Below, piece after piece: positions 56,285 through 64,000 of a DNA stretch of 64,000 nucleotides. The notes beneath the pieces were generated by a model. It ran no database searches. It saw only the letters and a list, made by a program, of their open reading frames with translations, and was not told the DNA's origin. Position 1 is the first letter of the stretch; every line of letters starts with the position of its first letter. The position numbers and the translations under genes are program-made. This stretch comes from Bacillus sp. SA1-12 (GTDB lineage: Bacteria > Bacillota > Bacilli > Bacillales > Bacillaceae): assembly GCF_000981385.1 (NCBI RefSeq), contig NZ_LATZ01000011.1, positions 58,332 through 122,331 on the forward strand, written 5' to 3'.

Positions 56285-56839
56285 TTACGTGAACTTTTTG
56301 TGAACTATCGTAATTTTTTCAACTAACAATTTTATTGAAATTCCTAATAAAATATAGATAGGAAAGGAGTATATATGTTTCCATTTTAGTTCTTTATAGA
56401 AATTTATCCATTCGCTTAAGGGTTCAAAAATAAAAGAAAAAATAGCCGATAATATAATAGAAGCTACTATAAACGACTTCCATTCAGAGAAATATTGAAA
56501 GATTAACATATAAAAGAATGGAAATAAAGAATAATTTATTGGGACTAATGGTGTACATAACGCCAATAAAGTATTGGGATAATACCACATTGAATAATTC
56601 CATCCAAGAACATCAAGAAATGATGTAGTTAATATTACAAATAATCCGAATAGTAATATTTCTAAAATCCTCCTCTTATCTAAAATTTTCCACCATAAAA
56701 ACCAAGGAACTATTGTTAAACCCAATAAAATCCACCATTCTCCTGTAAAAACAAAATTATTTTGCCAATCTTCAATCATCATCTGATTTAACTCAATAAT
56801 GTGTTGTTGCATTTCAAGCTGTTTTTGACCGTCTTTCAA
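56285..56839 (-). CDS. CBO0543-family membrane protein
   Basis: 184 residues with five hydrophobic segments and the family's conserved features (WWILLGLTIVPWFLWW, NYSMWYYPNTLLALCTPLVP, IFEPLSEWINFYKELKWKH). Function is unknown. TTG 56839 is chosen because GAGGTGA lies 5 bases before it; the ATG-started frame to 56875 has no site. Confidence 0.82.
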   Translation of the reverse strand: MKDGQKQLEMQQHIIELNQMMIEDWQNNFVFTGEWWILLGLTIVPWFLWWKILDKRRILEILLFGLFVILTTSFLDVLGWNYSMWYYPNTLLALCTPLVPINYSLFPFFYMLIFQYFSEWKSFIVASIILSAIFSFIFEPLSEWINFYKELKWKHIYSFPIYILLGISIKLLVEKITIVHKKFT

Positions 56840-57288
56840 AAAATCACCTCTATCACCATAAATATTCCCCTCCAAACAGCTTGGCTATACCTGTAGGACT
56901 TCAACTAACTCTCCTAAATATCTAAGTCTTATTCCATTAATATGAAGGAAAATGGCGCTGGCTTGATCAAAGTTCGGCTTTTTTCTCTTTAAAGATTTAT
57001 TAGATTAACGAATTTTGAATAGAGGAGAAGCTTGGAAAGTAACCCTGTAAATATTCACAAGAGATTGGAATATATTTATGTGTGAATGAACAAACTAATT
57101 AAGACATGAGAAATCCAAAAGTTCATGATTCTTTTCCTTTTGGAGATACCTTCTGAAATTAATTGGGAGGTATCTTTTTTTTGTTTATCTTAAAGGATTT
57201 TTTGAAATGTTTATTCATAATTTCTTCCAAAAGGGGAACGATAAGCAAAGACCTAAGGTCAAAAATAAATTAAGAAAGGAGAATGACC
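56840..57288. other. Intergenic with orphan terminator
   Basis: No coding frame is supported. A hairpin AGATACCT/AGGTATCT followed by TTTTTT at 57144-57180 looks like a plus-strand terminator without a gene before it, which suggests a lost gene or an untranslated RNA. Confidence 0.45.
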
Positions 57289-57657
57289 ATGAATAAAAAA
57301 TGGCTTCTCATGCTAACAAGTATATTATTAGCTGCAATGGTTTCAGTAGGATGTGATTTAAATCCAGATCCGGCACCTCCAGAGGATAACAATGGTGCTG
57401 ATGAAAATGGCGCAAATAATGACAACGGCGCAAATAATGGCAACGGCGCAAATAATGGCAACGGTGCAAATAATGGCAACGGTGCAAATAATAATGACAA
57501 CGACGCTAATGATATCATCGAAGGTGAAGAAAACATTCCTGGTGTTGATGAAAATGATAACATGTTAAAAGAGGATGAAGAAAATGGAGAGCCAGATCCA
57601 GAAGATCCAATTGAAGATCCAGAAGATATTGGCGATAAAGACAGAAAAGACGAGTAA
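57289..57657 (+). CDS. Asn/Gly-repeat acidic lipoprotein
   Basis: 122 residues. Lipobox VGC near residue 22 anchors it. A low-complexity array of GANNGN (18-base units, about 57415-57500) is followed by a very acidic tail ending PEDPIEDPEDIGDK. ATG 57289 follows AAGGAG. It has no catalytic domain and could be a surface or spore protein with a flexible spacer; not recognised. Confidence 0.75.
   Translation: MNKKWLLMLTSILLAAMVSVGCDLNPDPAPPEDNNGADENGANNDNGANNGNGANNGNGANNGNGANNNDNDANDIIEGEENIPGVDENDNMLKEDEENGEPDPEDPIEDPEDIGDKDRKDE
57415..57500 (+). repeat. Tandem 18-base repeats inside the lipoprotein gene
   Basis: Near-perfect tandem copies of an 18-base unit (GGCGCAAATAATGGCAAC) encode GANNGN. 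Such arrays vary in copy number by slippage. Confidence 0.8.
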
Positions 57658-57720
57658 TTCAGATGAACTGTTCCACAAGAAGGGATTATTCTTAGTAATC
57701 CCTTAATAAAATTTCAATTT

Positions 57721-57757
57721 AAAAAAACCTGAAAATCAAAATGATTTTCAGGTTTTT
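57721..57757. terminator. Bidirectional terminator
   Basis: AAAAAACCTGAAAATC and GATTTTCAGGTTTTTT form a perfect stem after the lipoprotein gene. Confidence 0.9.
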
Positions 57758-57994
57758 TATGTCGTGAGATTTGGGGGCTCCAAATCATACTAAATCGTTT
57801 TCACTTCTAAATATTGATTATGATGATCATCAGGTAACTTGATTAACTGTTATAAAAGCAGTAGAAAAATTCTCATAATGATCTTTTATATGGTAATAAT
57901 AACCACGAACGAAGATTGTATGATCTTGTTCGATCTAGTTTTTTATGAATTTTCTTGAGTTATCAAACCAGAAAAGTAGTTAGGAGTTATTAGG

Positions 57995-58576
57995 ATGAAA
58001 AAGTGGAAATGGTTATTTTTTAGTCTTTTAATAATCAATGTGTTTTTTTTAATTGTTGCAACGATTATGGCTTTAATGCCATCAAGGGAAAGAGAGTATT
58101 CTATATCACAAGATATATGGGAAGAAAGAGAATTATTAGGCATTATAACGGAAAAGGAAGATTTAAATGTGTTGATCAATAACTACTTACAAAAAGAATT
58201 TAATAACTATACTTTAAACTATGAAATCCGATTAACGGATTTTGTTGAAGTATACGGTTCAATTAAAGCATTTGAAAATGAGTTAGATATCAGCATGGAT
58301 TTTGAGCCTGAAGTTCAAGAAAACGGGGATATTTTACTGAAACAGAAATCACTTTCAGTCGGCAAATTGAGTCTTCCGGTTCGTACATTTTTAAAATATG
58401 TTAATAACAATTATTCTCTTCCTGATTGGGTACAAATTAATGCAAAAGATGAATCTGTATATATTGCTTTACAAGAGTTGAAAATGAAAAATGATTTACG
58501 TGTAAAATTAAAAAAATTTAATTTAGAGAGAAACGATATCCAATTTACCTTAATATCCACTAAGGAGAGAGGGTAG
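57995..58576 (+). CDS. ypmS: YpmS-family membrane-anchored protein
   Basis: 193 residues, one N-terminal membrane segment (WLFFSLLIINVFFLIVATIM), then the extracellular YpmS/DUF2140 domain with LPDWVQINAKDESVYIALQE near 140. Function is not established. AGGAG is present about 15 bases before the ATG. The next frame begins 2 bases after its stop and could be co-translated. Confidence 0.82.
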   Translation: MKKWKWLFFSLLIINVFFLIVATIMALMPSREREYSISQDIWEERELLGIITEKEDLNVLINNYLQKEFNNYTLNYEIRLTDFVEVYGSIKAFENELDISMDFEPEVQENGDILLKQKSLSVGKLSLPVRTFLKYVNNNYSLPDWVQINAKDESVYIALQELKMKNDLRVKLKKFNLERNDIQFTLISTKERG

Positions 58577-58641
58577 CTTGAAGGACAGGTGGAAATGCCA
58601 CATGAAAATTATTAAGGAAGATTTTCAAATAAAAAACGCTA

Positions 58642-58917
58642 TTGGAAAGCGATCTTAAGACAATAACTAATGTCTGCTTTAAGATCTATGAACCCTACTT
58701 TAAGCTAGTTGAAGAAACATTGAAAAAGATTAGAATAGAAGTTCGTGATATGAAAGTTGAATTGAGAAAAATTCAGATGAAAAAAGCGGACCTTTTTTTG
58801 GAAAATGTGGTTTTTTGGCAGTATGACTATTACATTCGGGGATATCATGGATTTAAACGATATTGGGAGCCAGCACTAAAGATGATATTCACAAAATTGT
58901 TGGGAGAATATTTTTAA
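58642..58917 (+). CDS. Hypothetical protein, possibly truncated by a frameshift
   Basis: 91 residues from a TTG without a ribosome binding site. A basic helical stretch (LKKIRIEVRDMKVELRKIQM) and an aromatic end (WQYDYYIRGYHGFKRYW) are visible; not recognised. A frame starting at TTG 58578, behind AAGGAG, would continue into this protein if the A-run 58631-58636 had one base fewer. The 58578-58917 unit may therefore be a single frameshifted gene following ypmS. Confidence 0.45.
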   Translation: MESDLKTITNVCFKIYEPYFKLVEETLKKIRIEVRDMKVELRKIQMKKADLFLENVVFWQYDYYIRGYHGFKRYWEPALKMIFTKLLGEYF

Positions 58918-59457
58918 AGTTCACTATTATTTTACCATTTCTTAATAAAAATACGTTGTCATGAATGCAAAATATGGTTTAAAGAAACAGACATGGTTTA
59001 TATCAATGAAGGGCTATAAACTTAAGTTCACTCGAAATAACAATCATAGTATTACTTTATTGCAGGCTTAGAATCGAACAAATTCTCTTGCCACTTATAA
59101 TAACCATAAATAATTATGGGAAAAATACAAAGAGGAAAATATTAAAATGTCTTAACGCCAAGTAAAATCTCTAGGTAGACTAAGAACAAGTGCTATAGAT
59201 AAAGAACCTTTTAGATGCTAATTTTAGGTTTATCATATTGAATAAGCCTATACCATTTACCAAGCTTTTTCGTTCTTTTTACAAAACACTATTGCAACTT
59301 AAATATAGAAGAATTATTGTGATACAAAGTGATTTAACTATATAATCGCTTTAATTTGAATGTATTTAGTTATTTTAGGGGATTTTTAGTCTCATTTAAA
59401 GATTTACAATAAATACAAAACAGGAGTAGAATCATTATCAGTAATTGTATTCTTTAT
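58918..59457. other. Leader region upstream of the c-di-AMP riboswitch
   Basis: A 540-base AT-rich gap with no supported gene. The promoter of the riboswitch/Ktr transcript should lie in its last 100 bases. Confidence 0.5.
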
Positions 59458-59592
59458 ATCGGCCAAATCTCAGAAAACCTGAGAACGGAGGACCCACTTA
59501 TTTTGGGGTTAATTCTGCATTTTGCAGAAGGGATGAGAGACTCTTTCGCCATCCTACCCGTCAGCTAACTTCGTCGGCTAAAGCGAAGGAGG
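59458..59592 (+). ncRNA. Cyclic di-AMP (ydaO/yuaA) riboswitch
   Basis: Conserved pieces are in order: AACGGAGGACCCA, TTTTGGGGTTAATTC, AAGGGATGAGAGACTC, CATCCTACCCGTCAGCTAAC and TTCGTCGGC...GCGAAGGAGG. The family binds c-di-AMP, usually shutting down potassium importers. It lies upstream of ktr genes as expected. Confidence 0.88.
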
Positions 59593-59600
59593 TTTTAAGA

Positions 59601-59625
59601 CCCCCTTTATTCAGGAGGCTTTTTT
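59601..59625 (+). terminator. Riboswitch terminator
   Basis: CCCCCT/AGGAGG pairs with one mismatch and runs into CTTTTTT; AAGACC with GGTCTT near 59660 offers an alternative longer stem. This is the expected OFF platform of the c-di-AMP switch. Confidence 0.65.
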
Positions 59626-59780
59626 GCTATTCAAAATCGCTGCCTTAAAGAAATGGAGGTCTTTTTATTATGCCTAAATAAAATAGTACCCTTGAAGACA
59701 ACCCTGTTTTTTTTGATTAAGTAATGGAGAAAGTAGAAATTGAGCATAAATTTTTTTATAAAGCAGTAAGGAGAAAACAA

Positions 59781-61118
59781 ATGAAAAAAATAAAAATCAA
59801 TCTTGATCCTCCAAAAATTCTTGTATTAGGGTTTGCAATTGTCATTCTACTAGGTACATTTTTATTAACTCTTCCCCTTTCCACGGAGGATAAAAACGGT
59901 CTCTCTTTTTTAAATGCCCTATTTACAGCAACATCCGCAACATGTGTAACAGGTCTTGTTGTCGTTGATACCGGTGACACATTTTCAACATTTGGTGAAC
60001 TGGTGATTTTAACACTCATTCAAATTGGCGGATTAGGTTTTATGACATTTGCCACTTTTTTATTCCTTTTACTAGGGAAAAAAATCACCCTAAAAGAAAG
60101 GCTTTTATTAAAGGAAGCAATTAATAACATCTCCCTTGCTGGAATTGTAAAATTAGTAAAACGAATCTTAGTATTTACTGCACTAATTGAAATAATTGGA
60201 GGTCTTATTTTATCATTTCGCTTTTCTTTTGATATGCCAACCGGAAAGGCTATCTATTATGGCTTTTTTCATGCCATTTCAAATTTTAATAATGCCGGCT
60301 TTGATTTAATGGGGGAGTATCGAAGTTTAACTCCTTATGTTAATGATCCAATTGTTGTATTAACAGTTTGTACTATGATTACTTTAGGCGGTTTAGGTTT
60401 TATCGTAATGAACGAAATTTATGAATACCGTGAAACACGAAGGCTGTCTATACATACGAAAGTAGTATTGTTTACAACACTTATTTTAACAGTAGGTTCT
60501 ACAATATTAATCTTCCTATTTGAGTATGGAAATGCTAAAACCTTAGGTCCTTTATCTGAATTCGGAAAATTTTTAGGTGCTTTGTTCCATGCTGTTACTC
60601 CAAGAACTGCTGGATCAAATACTTTACCAATTGCAGATTTAACACATTCTACTTTATTCCTGACAATCCTTCTAATGTTTATTGGAGCTGGATCGGGTTC
60701 TACTGCTGGAGGTATAAAAATTACTACATTTGCTGTTTTAATGGCAACTTTCTGGTCCCAAATTAAAGGAAAAGAAGATGTAGTTTTATTTAAACGACGC
60801 ATTGTAATTGAAACAATATTAAAAGCATTTACTGTTGCCATAAGTGGTTTAATCATTGTTATTCTTGTAACCCTTTTATTGAGTATTACAGATAAGGGGC
60901 AAAATTTCATTATGTATCTTTTTGAAGCTGCTTCTGCATTTGGTACTGTTGGTCTATCCATGGGATTAACTCCAGAGCTTTCTCCTATCGGTCGCATCAT
61001 TATAATTTTAACAATGTTTGCAGGAAGATTAGGCCCTCTTACTCTTGGTTTTGCCATTACCAAGAGACGTAGATCAGAAGCTTTTCATCATCCAAAAGGA
61101 AACATTATGATTGGATAA
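59781..61118 (+). CDS. ktrB: Ktr potassium transporter membrane subunit (KtrB/KtrD type)
   Basis: 445 residues, the standard length, with four pore repeats: ATCVTGLVVV, SNFNNAGFDLM, TPRTAGSNT and AFGTVGLSMG form the selectivity filters, and the gating loop GAGSGSTAGGIKITTF is present. It imports K+ (often coupled to Na+). ATG 59781 follows AAGGAG; a longer frame from 59724 has no site. It is controlled by the c-di-AMP riboswitch and followed by its regulatory subunit. Assignment to ktrB rather than ktrD is uncertain. Confidence 0.9.
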   Translation: MKKIKINLDPPKILVLGFAIVILLGTFLLTLPLSTEDKNGLSFLNALFTATSATCVTGLVVVDTGDTFSTFGELVILTLIQIGGLGFMTFATFLFLLLGKKITLKERLLLKEAINNISLAGIVKLVKRILVFTALIEIIGGLILSFRFSFDMPTGKAIYYGFFHAISNFNNAGFDLMGEYRSLTPYVNDPIVVLTVCTMITLGGLGFIVMNEIYEYRETRRLSIHTKVVLFTTLILTVGSTILIFLFEYGNAKTLGPLSEFGKFLGALFHAVTPRTAGSNTLPIADLTHSTLFLTILLMFIGAGSGSTAGGIKITTFAVLMATFWSQIKGKEDVVLFKRRIVIETILKAFTVAISGLIIVILVTLLLSITDKGQNFIMYLFEAASAFGTVGLSMGLTPELSPIGRIIIILTMFAGRLGPLTLGFAITKRRRSEAFHHPKGNIMIG

Positions 61119-61145
61119 TTTATTAACATTCAGGAGTGATTTAAT

Positions 61146-61802
61146 GTGGCTATAAAACAATATGCTGTTATTGGTCTCGGTAGATTTGGCACAAGTATAG
61201 CTAGAAGACTAAATGAAGCAGGTCAAGAAGTATTGGGAATCGATGTGAATGAAGAACGAGTAGAAAATGTTGAATTATATGTAACTCATGCTGTTGTAGC
61301 AGATTCCACAGAAGAGAAAGCACTAACTTCTTTAGGGATTCGCAACTTTGATTGTGTAATTGTAGCAATTGGAAACGATATGCAAGCCAGTATTTTAACA
61401 GTTATGCTGCTTAAGGATCTAGGTGTAAAAAAAGTTATCGCAAAAGCTTTAAGCAAACGTCATGGAAAGGTTCTCGATCGCATAGGCGCCGATTGGATTA
61501 TCTATCCTGAAAGGGATATGGGGGAAAGAGTTGCTAACCAACTCTTATCACCTAATATGCTTAATTACATCGAATTATCAAAAGAATACAATATTGAAGA
61601 AATCATGATTCCTTCACAAATGGCTGAGAAAAGTCTAAGGGAACTTGACATTCGTGCCAAATATAATATCAGTGTTATTGCCATTGTAAGTGATGGTGAT
61701 ATTATCATATCCCCTTCTCCAGATCATAATATCAATAAAGGAGATTTATTAGTGGTGATTGGCAGCAGAGATGATCTAGGCAAGTTTTCAAGTATTGAAT
61801 AA
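61146..61802 (+). CDS. ktrA: Ktr potassium transporter regulatory subunit (KtrA/KtrC type)
   Basis: 218 residues. The RCK_N Rossmann domain has VIGLGRFGTSIARRL and the Asp that binds the nucleotide ribose in GIDVNEE; the RCK_C domain (about 135-218) is the usual c-di-AMP-binding part, ending LVVIGSRDDLGKF. The start is GTG 61146 behind AGGAG. It forms an octameric ring that gates the membrane subunit in response to ATP/ADP. It is last gene of the operon, with a hairpin at 61880. Confidence 0.9.
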   Translation: MAIKQYAVIGLGRFGTSIARRLNEAGQEVLGIDVNEERVENVELYVTHAVVADSTEEKALTSLGIRNFDCVIVAIGNDMQASILTVMLLKDLGVKKVIAKALSKRHGKVLDRIGADWIIYPERDMGERVANQLLSPNMLNYIELSKEYNIEEIMIPSQMAEKSLRELDIRAKYNISVIAIVSDGDIIISPSPDHNINKGDLLVVIGSRDDLGKFSSIE

Positions 61803-61879
61803 CAATGAACAGATTTTAATACTATATTTTTTATGTAGATATTTGATTACTGAAGCCGGATATATCAATATAAAAAAAT

Positions 61880-61906
61880 GTCAACCAGAAATATTTTCTG
61901 GCTGAC
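61880..61906. terminator. Terminator after the ktr operon
   Basis: GTCAACCAGAAA pairs with TTTCTGGCTGAC with one mismatch, T-rich on its flanks. Confidence 0.7.
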
Positions 61907-61985
61907 CTTATAATACGAAAGGGTGCATTTCTCCAAGAAGAGAAGTGCTATTTTCGGATACAATAAAGTCCAGATTATTTAAAAA

Positions 61986-62014
61986 GAAGACCTTCTTATC
62001 AATAGGAGGTCTTC
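61986..62014. terminator. Hairpin between ktr and the small minus-strand gene
   Basis: GAAGACCT pairs with AGGTCTTC, with A-rich and T-rich flanks suited to termination from either side. Confidence 0.55.
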
Positions 62015-62093
62015 ATTCGTTAATTTAAAAGGATTTCCATAACGGTGATAGCTACTACGTAGAACTGGAAAAAGTTTGTGGCATACAGTATTA

Positions 62094-62384
62094 TTAAACT
62101 GTTTGATCTACTTCATCCAGCAGATTAGCAAGAATCATACTGTTCTCCTGGTCTGCATCAAATTGAACGGTATCGTCAAAATGAAACAGCTTAAAGGAAT
62201 TAGGAAAAGTTTCTTGCATGTATTTGACGAATCCTTCTATATCCTTACCTAATTCATCATTCCGACGAAACTCCATCATAATAGAACGAAACTTATGTAG
62301 TGGTAGATCACATTGAATATTATAAGATTGGCTTATTCCAAAATGCCCTTCATCAGTACTATAAAGGTTGTATAAATAAGACAA
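62094..62384 (-). CDS. Hypothetical protein, 96 residues
   Basis: A soluble acidic protein (MSYLYNLYSTDEGHFGISQS ... FPNSFKLFHFDDTVQFDADQ). TTG 62384 lies 6 bases after GGAGGG. The pattern of a short beta-rich start and helical end does not match a family I know. Monocistronic, convergent with ktr. Confidence 0.6.
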   Translation of the reverse strand: MSYLYNLYSTDEGHFGISQSYNIQCDLPLHKFRSIMMEFRRNDELGKDIEGFVKYMQETFPNSFKLFHFDDTVQFDADQENSMILANLLDEVDQTV

Positions 62385-62533
62385 ACATATCCCTCCTTTC
62401 TTTTCCTATTATCTTTCCTAATTTGGAGAAATTTATTTAAAATGTGAAGTTTAAAGAAGAAACTAATTCTAAAAAAAACTAGTCAAAGATCTTCTTGAAC
62501 TAGAGGGTGCATAAGTTAAACAAGAATAGAATT

Positions 62534-62587
62534 TGCATGGTCCTATTATCACGACTTGGTGTCTTGTCTGGTCAATAGGACCATGCA
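62534..62587. repeat. Long inverted repeat
   Basis: TGCATGGTCCTATT and AATAGGACCATGCA form a 14-base perfect stem around a 26-base loop that can itself partly pair (GACTTGG/TCTTGTC). It could be a terminator, an element end or a small RNA; no gene is adjacent. Confidence 0.6.
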
Positions 62588-62721
62588 TTTTGCTAAACTA
62601 AGTCTAATTATTACTTATTTAATATAGAGTTTATTGTTGTCTCCTCTAATTGAATCTTTACTTTATTAATAAGACTTTACTCCCTAATACCTAGATTACA
62701 TAATGAGGCATTATCGGTAAT

Positions 62722-62747
62722 AAAAAAGAATCTTCAAACGAAGATTC
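62722..62747 (-). terminator. Terminator just beyond the group II intron
   Basis: On the minus strand GAATCTTC, GTTT, GAAGATTC, then TTTTTT. It lies about 25 bases past the intron 3' end, in the 3' exon. Confidence 0.75.
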
Positions 62748-62813
62748 CTTTGTGCTCTTATTCCTGACAGATAGGTAAGGGTTTGACGTTATCGCCCCCT
62801 TTTCCCCCTGTTA

Positions 62814-62847
62814 GCACCGTAGGTGCAACTTTCATCGCATACGGCGC
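62814..62847 (-). ncRNA. Group II intron domain V
   Basis: GCGCCGTATGCGATGAAAG followed by TTGCACCTACGGTGC matches the conserved domain V hairpin, including the GAAA tetraloop-like turn and bulge. Confidence 0.88.
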
Positions 62848-62908
62848 CCTAACTAATCCAATTCATTCAATTCTATGCATTTAATGAAGCAAATTTATTA
62901 TTCCAAAA

Positions 62909-64000
62909 TCAGATTGCAGTATTTTTGCATTGTTTTCGAAGTTCATTGATCTTATCTTTTTGCTTTTTGTTTAACTGTAAGGTATTAAGTAAATCTCTAA
63001 TTTTCTCACTGTCTTTTAGATGTACAAGTCGGTGAACATCTTCATGAAGAATTATCAAGTTTGAGAATCTATCATCTTTTGAGAGATGGTATGGATTTTT
63101 ATGGTGACAGTGCCAATCAGATAAGCCAAGTTCTTTTTCTGTAACGGCACATTTTCCGTATTGGGTAATGAACTTGCTAATGCGATTATCGTTATACTCA
63201 ATCGTACGATTTGGGATAAAGTGTTTCATGACATAGCTTAATACGTTTTTGTTAATCGCTTTTAGGCTTTGGTGTATTTTTTCTCTGCCTTTAGCAGTAT
63301 AAATACACGTATCTTGCGAGAAACATAGATTTGTTTTATGCCGTTGGGCATAAATCGGGACAAACACCATTTCCTGTATCTTATAGTATTGTGGGTCGTA
63401 TCCTTTGTAGCGTTTCTGTAACGTACTAGTCATGTCAGTAAATTTGGCTTCTTTTCTGACGTTCTTTAGTCGATTATATAGCGTCTTTTGGAGGTAAGAG
63501 TTCAACTCAATTAAGTTATTTGTGATTTGAGTGGCGGCAGAGTAATAATTTTGAATTCCCATTACAACTGTATTAAAATGCCAAACTGTTTCTTTACAAG
63601 GTTTTTTCTTAATGGCTTTAATAGATTCCTTGATTTTTATGAACGCATTGGACTTTGCTTTCTTCGTCATATTGGACTGAACTACATAGCCCATCCTTGT
63701 CTTACCTTTCTTAATAGCTCGGAAAGCAAACCCAAGAAATTCTGACGAATTTTTCTTTAGGTTTATTACATTTGATTTTTCTTCACTTGTATCAAGGTGT
63801 AATCTTGTATAGAGAAAATCTTTTAAAGCGTAGTTCATTTTGATCGCTTGCGAGCGTGTACGACATAAAACTTTAAGATCATCAGCGTATCTTACGATGT
63901 AACATTCTTTTAGATTAGATTTCTTGAGCGCTTGTATTTTACTTCCGTTGTGTTTATATGGATGGTTGCTTTTAAATGTTTCCCATTGGTTACTTATCCA
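62909..64000 (-). CDS. Group II intron reverse transcriptase/maturase, partial
   Basis: At least 363 residues; the 5' end is off the window. The frame runs through 64000 and contains the RT catalytic motif YADD (in CYIVRYADDLKVLC) upstream of the ATG at 63838, so that ATG is internal. The maturase X domain (NSSEFLGFAFRAIKKGK; GIQNYYSAAT) follows, then an HNH endonuclease domain with CAVTEKELGLSDWHCHHKNP and ILHEDVHRLVH. It supports splicing and retrohoming of the intron. Confidence 0.92.
   Translation of the reverse strand, partial: WISNQWETFKSNHPYKHNGSKIQALKKSNLKECYIVRYADDLKVLCRTRSQAIKMNYALKDFLYTRLHLDTSEEKSNVINLKKNSSEFLGFAFRAIKKGKTRMGYVVQSNMTKKAKSNAFIKIKESIKAIKKKPCKETVWHFNTVVMGIQNYYSAATQITNNLIELNSYLQKTLYNRLKNVRKEAKFTDMTSTLQKRYKGYDPQYYKIQEMVFVPIYAQRHKTNLCFSQDTCIYTAKGREKIHQSLKAINKNVLSYVMKHFIPNRTIEYNDNRISKFITQYGKCAVTEKELGLSDWHCHHKNPYHLSKDDRFSNLIILHEDVHRLVHLKDSEKIRDLLNTLQLNKKQKDKINELRKQCKNTAI

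Larger units (their letters stand above)
62771..64000 (-). mobile_element. Group II intron, 3' part (continues beyond the window)
   Basis: The minus strand carries the C-terminal half of an intron-encoded reverse transcriptase. Beyond its stop lies domain V (62814-62847: arms GCGCCGTATGCGATGAAAG and TTGCACCTACGGTGC) and a domain VI-like stem ending in CCTAT at about 62771. The 5' part lies off the right edge, so completeness cannot be judged. Confidence 0.85.

Noticed and set aside
57270..57563. Minus-strand frame with repetitive LPLFAPLP sequence
   Set aside because: It is the antisense image of the GANNGN repeats in the lipoprotein gene.
59445..59648. 67-codon plus-strand frame
   Set aside because: It lies inside the c-di-AMP riboswitch and its terminator; the conserved RNA explains the sequence and the frame has no ribosome binding site.
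60419..61063. 214-codon minus-strand frame opposite ktrB
   Set aside because: Antisense of a clear membrane protein gene; the composition is typical of a shadow frame.
63838..63840. ATG at 63838 as start of the intron protein
   Set aside because: The frame continues to the window edge and the YADD motif lies upstream of this ATG, so it is internal.
1..64000. CRISPR arrays, tRNA or rRNA genes
   Set aside because: No regularly spaced repeats with unique spacers and no tRNA- or rRNA-like sequence was noticed on reading both strands.

Overview
The window looks like chromosomal DNA of a low-GC, endospore-forming member of the Bacillaceae. The evidence is AT-rich sequence, AGGAGG-type ribosome binding sites, frequent GTG and TTG starts, CcpA-type (cre-like) sites, LplABC/YesMN-type sugar import cassettes, a PhoP-box pst operon, a YhcN/YlaJ sporulation lipoprotein, a GerB-type germination permease and SinI-like proteins. 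The genus cannot be fixed from sequence alone.

Region 1 (238-15.9 kb) is a carbohydrate cassette. It holds an 863-residue putative glycoside hydrolase of uncertain family, a DUF624 membrane protein, a solute-binding lipoprotein with two permeases, a Gfo/Idh/MocA dehydrogenase, a TIM-barrel sugar isomerase/epimerase and a YesM/YesN-type two-component system. A divergent AraC regulator and a secreted esterase follow.

Region 2 (16.0-34.9 kb) is a mannan/galactomannan locus. A secreted CBM35-GH26 mannanase cuts the polymer. A second lipoprotein plus two permeases, with its own two-component system, imports oligomers. Intracellular GH36 alpha-galactosidase, GH2 beta-mannosidase, a cellobiose 2-epimerase-type enzyme and a ROK kinase process them, and a LacI regulator sits among them. 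No transporter ATPase is encoded near either importer, so a shared MsmX-like ATPase elsewhere is inferred.

Region 3 (35-42.1 kb) holds yfmQ, a MocR (GntR plus aminotransferase) regulator with a small membrane protein and striking direct repeats, then pstSCAB-phoU behind a four-hexamer PhoP box.

Region 4 (42.5-64 kb) is a mosaic: small membrane and zinc-ribbon proteins, a PAP2 phosphatase, aroE (apparently frameshifted at its 5' end), DUF3231 genes, a tyrosine recombinase relic, DUF2382 stress proteins, ypmS, a Ktr potassium transporter behind a c-di-AMP riboswitch, and a group II intron running off the right edge. The most notable item is a c-di-GMP-I riboswitch at 52.3 kb. It precedes a 42-codon SinI-like gene, followed by a second SinI-like gene, and has a readable ribosome-binding-site switch.

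At least four reading frames in the right half are broken by single-base changes in or beside A-runs, which suggests either recent decay or base-calling indels.
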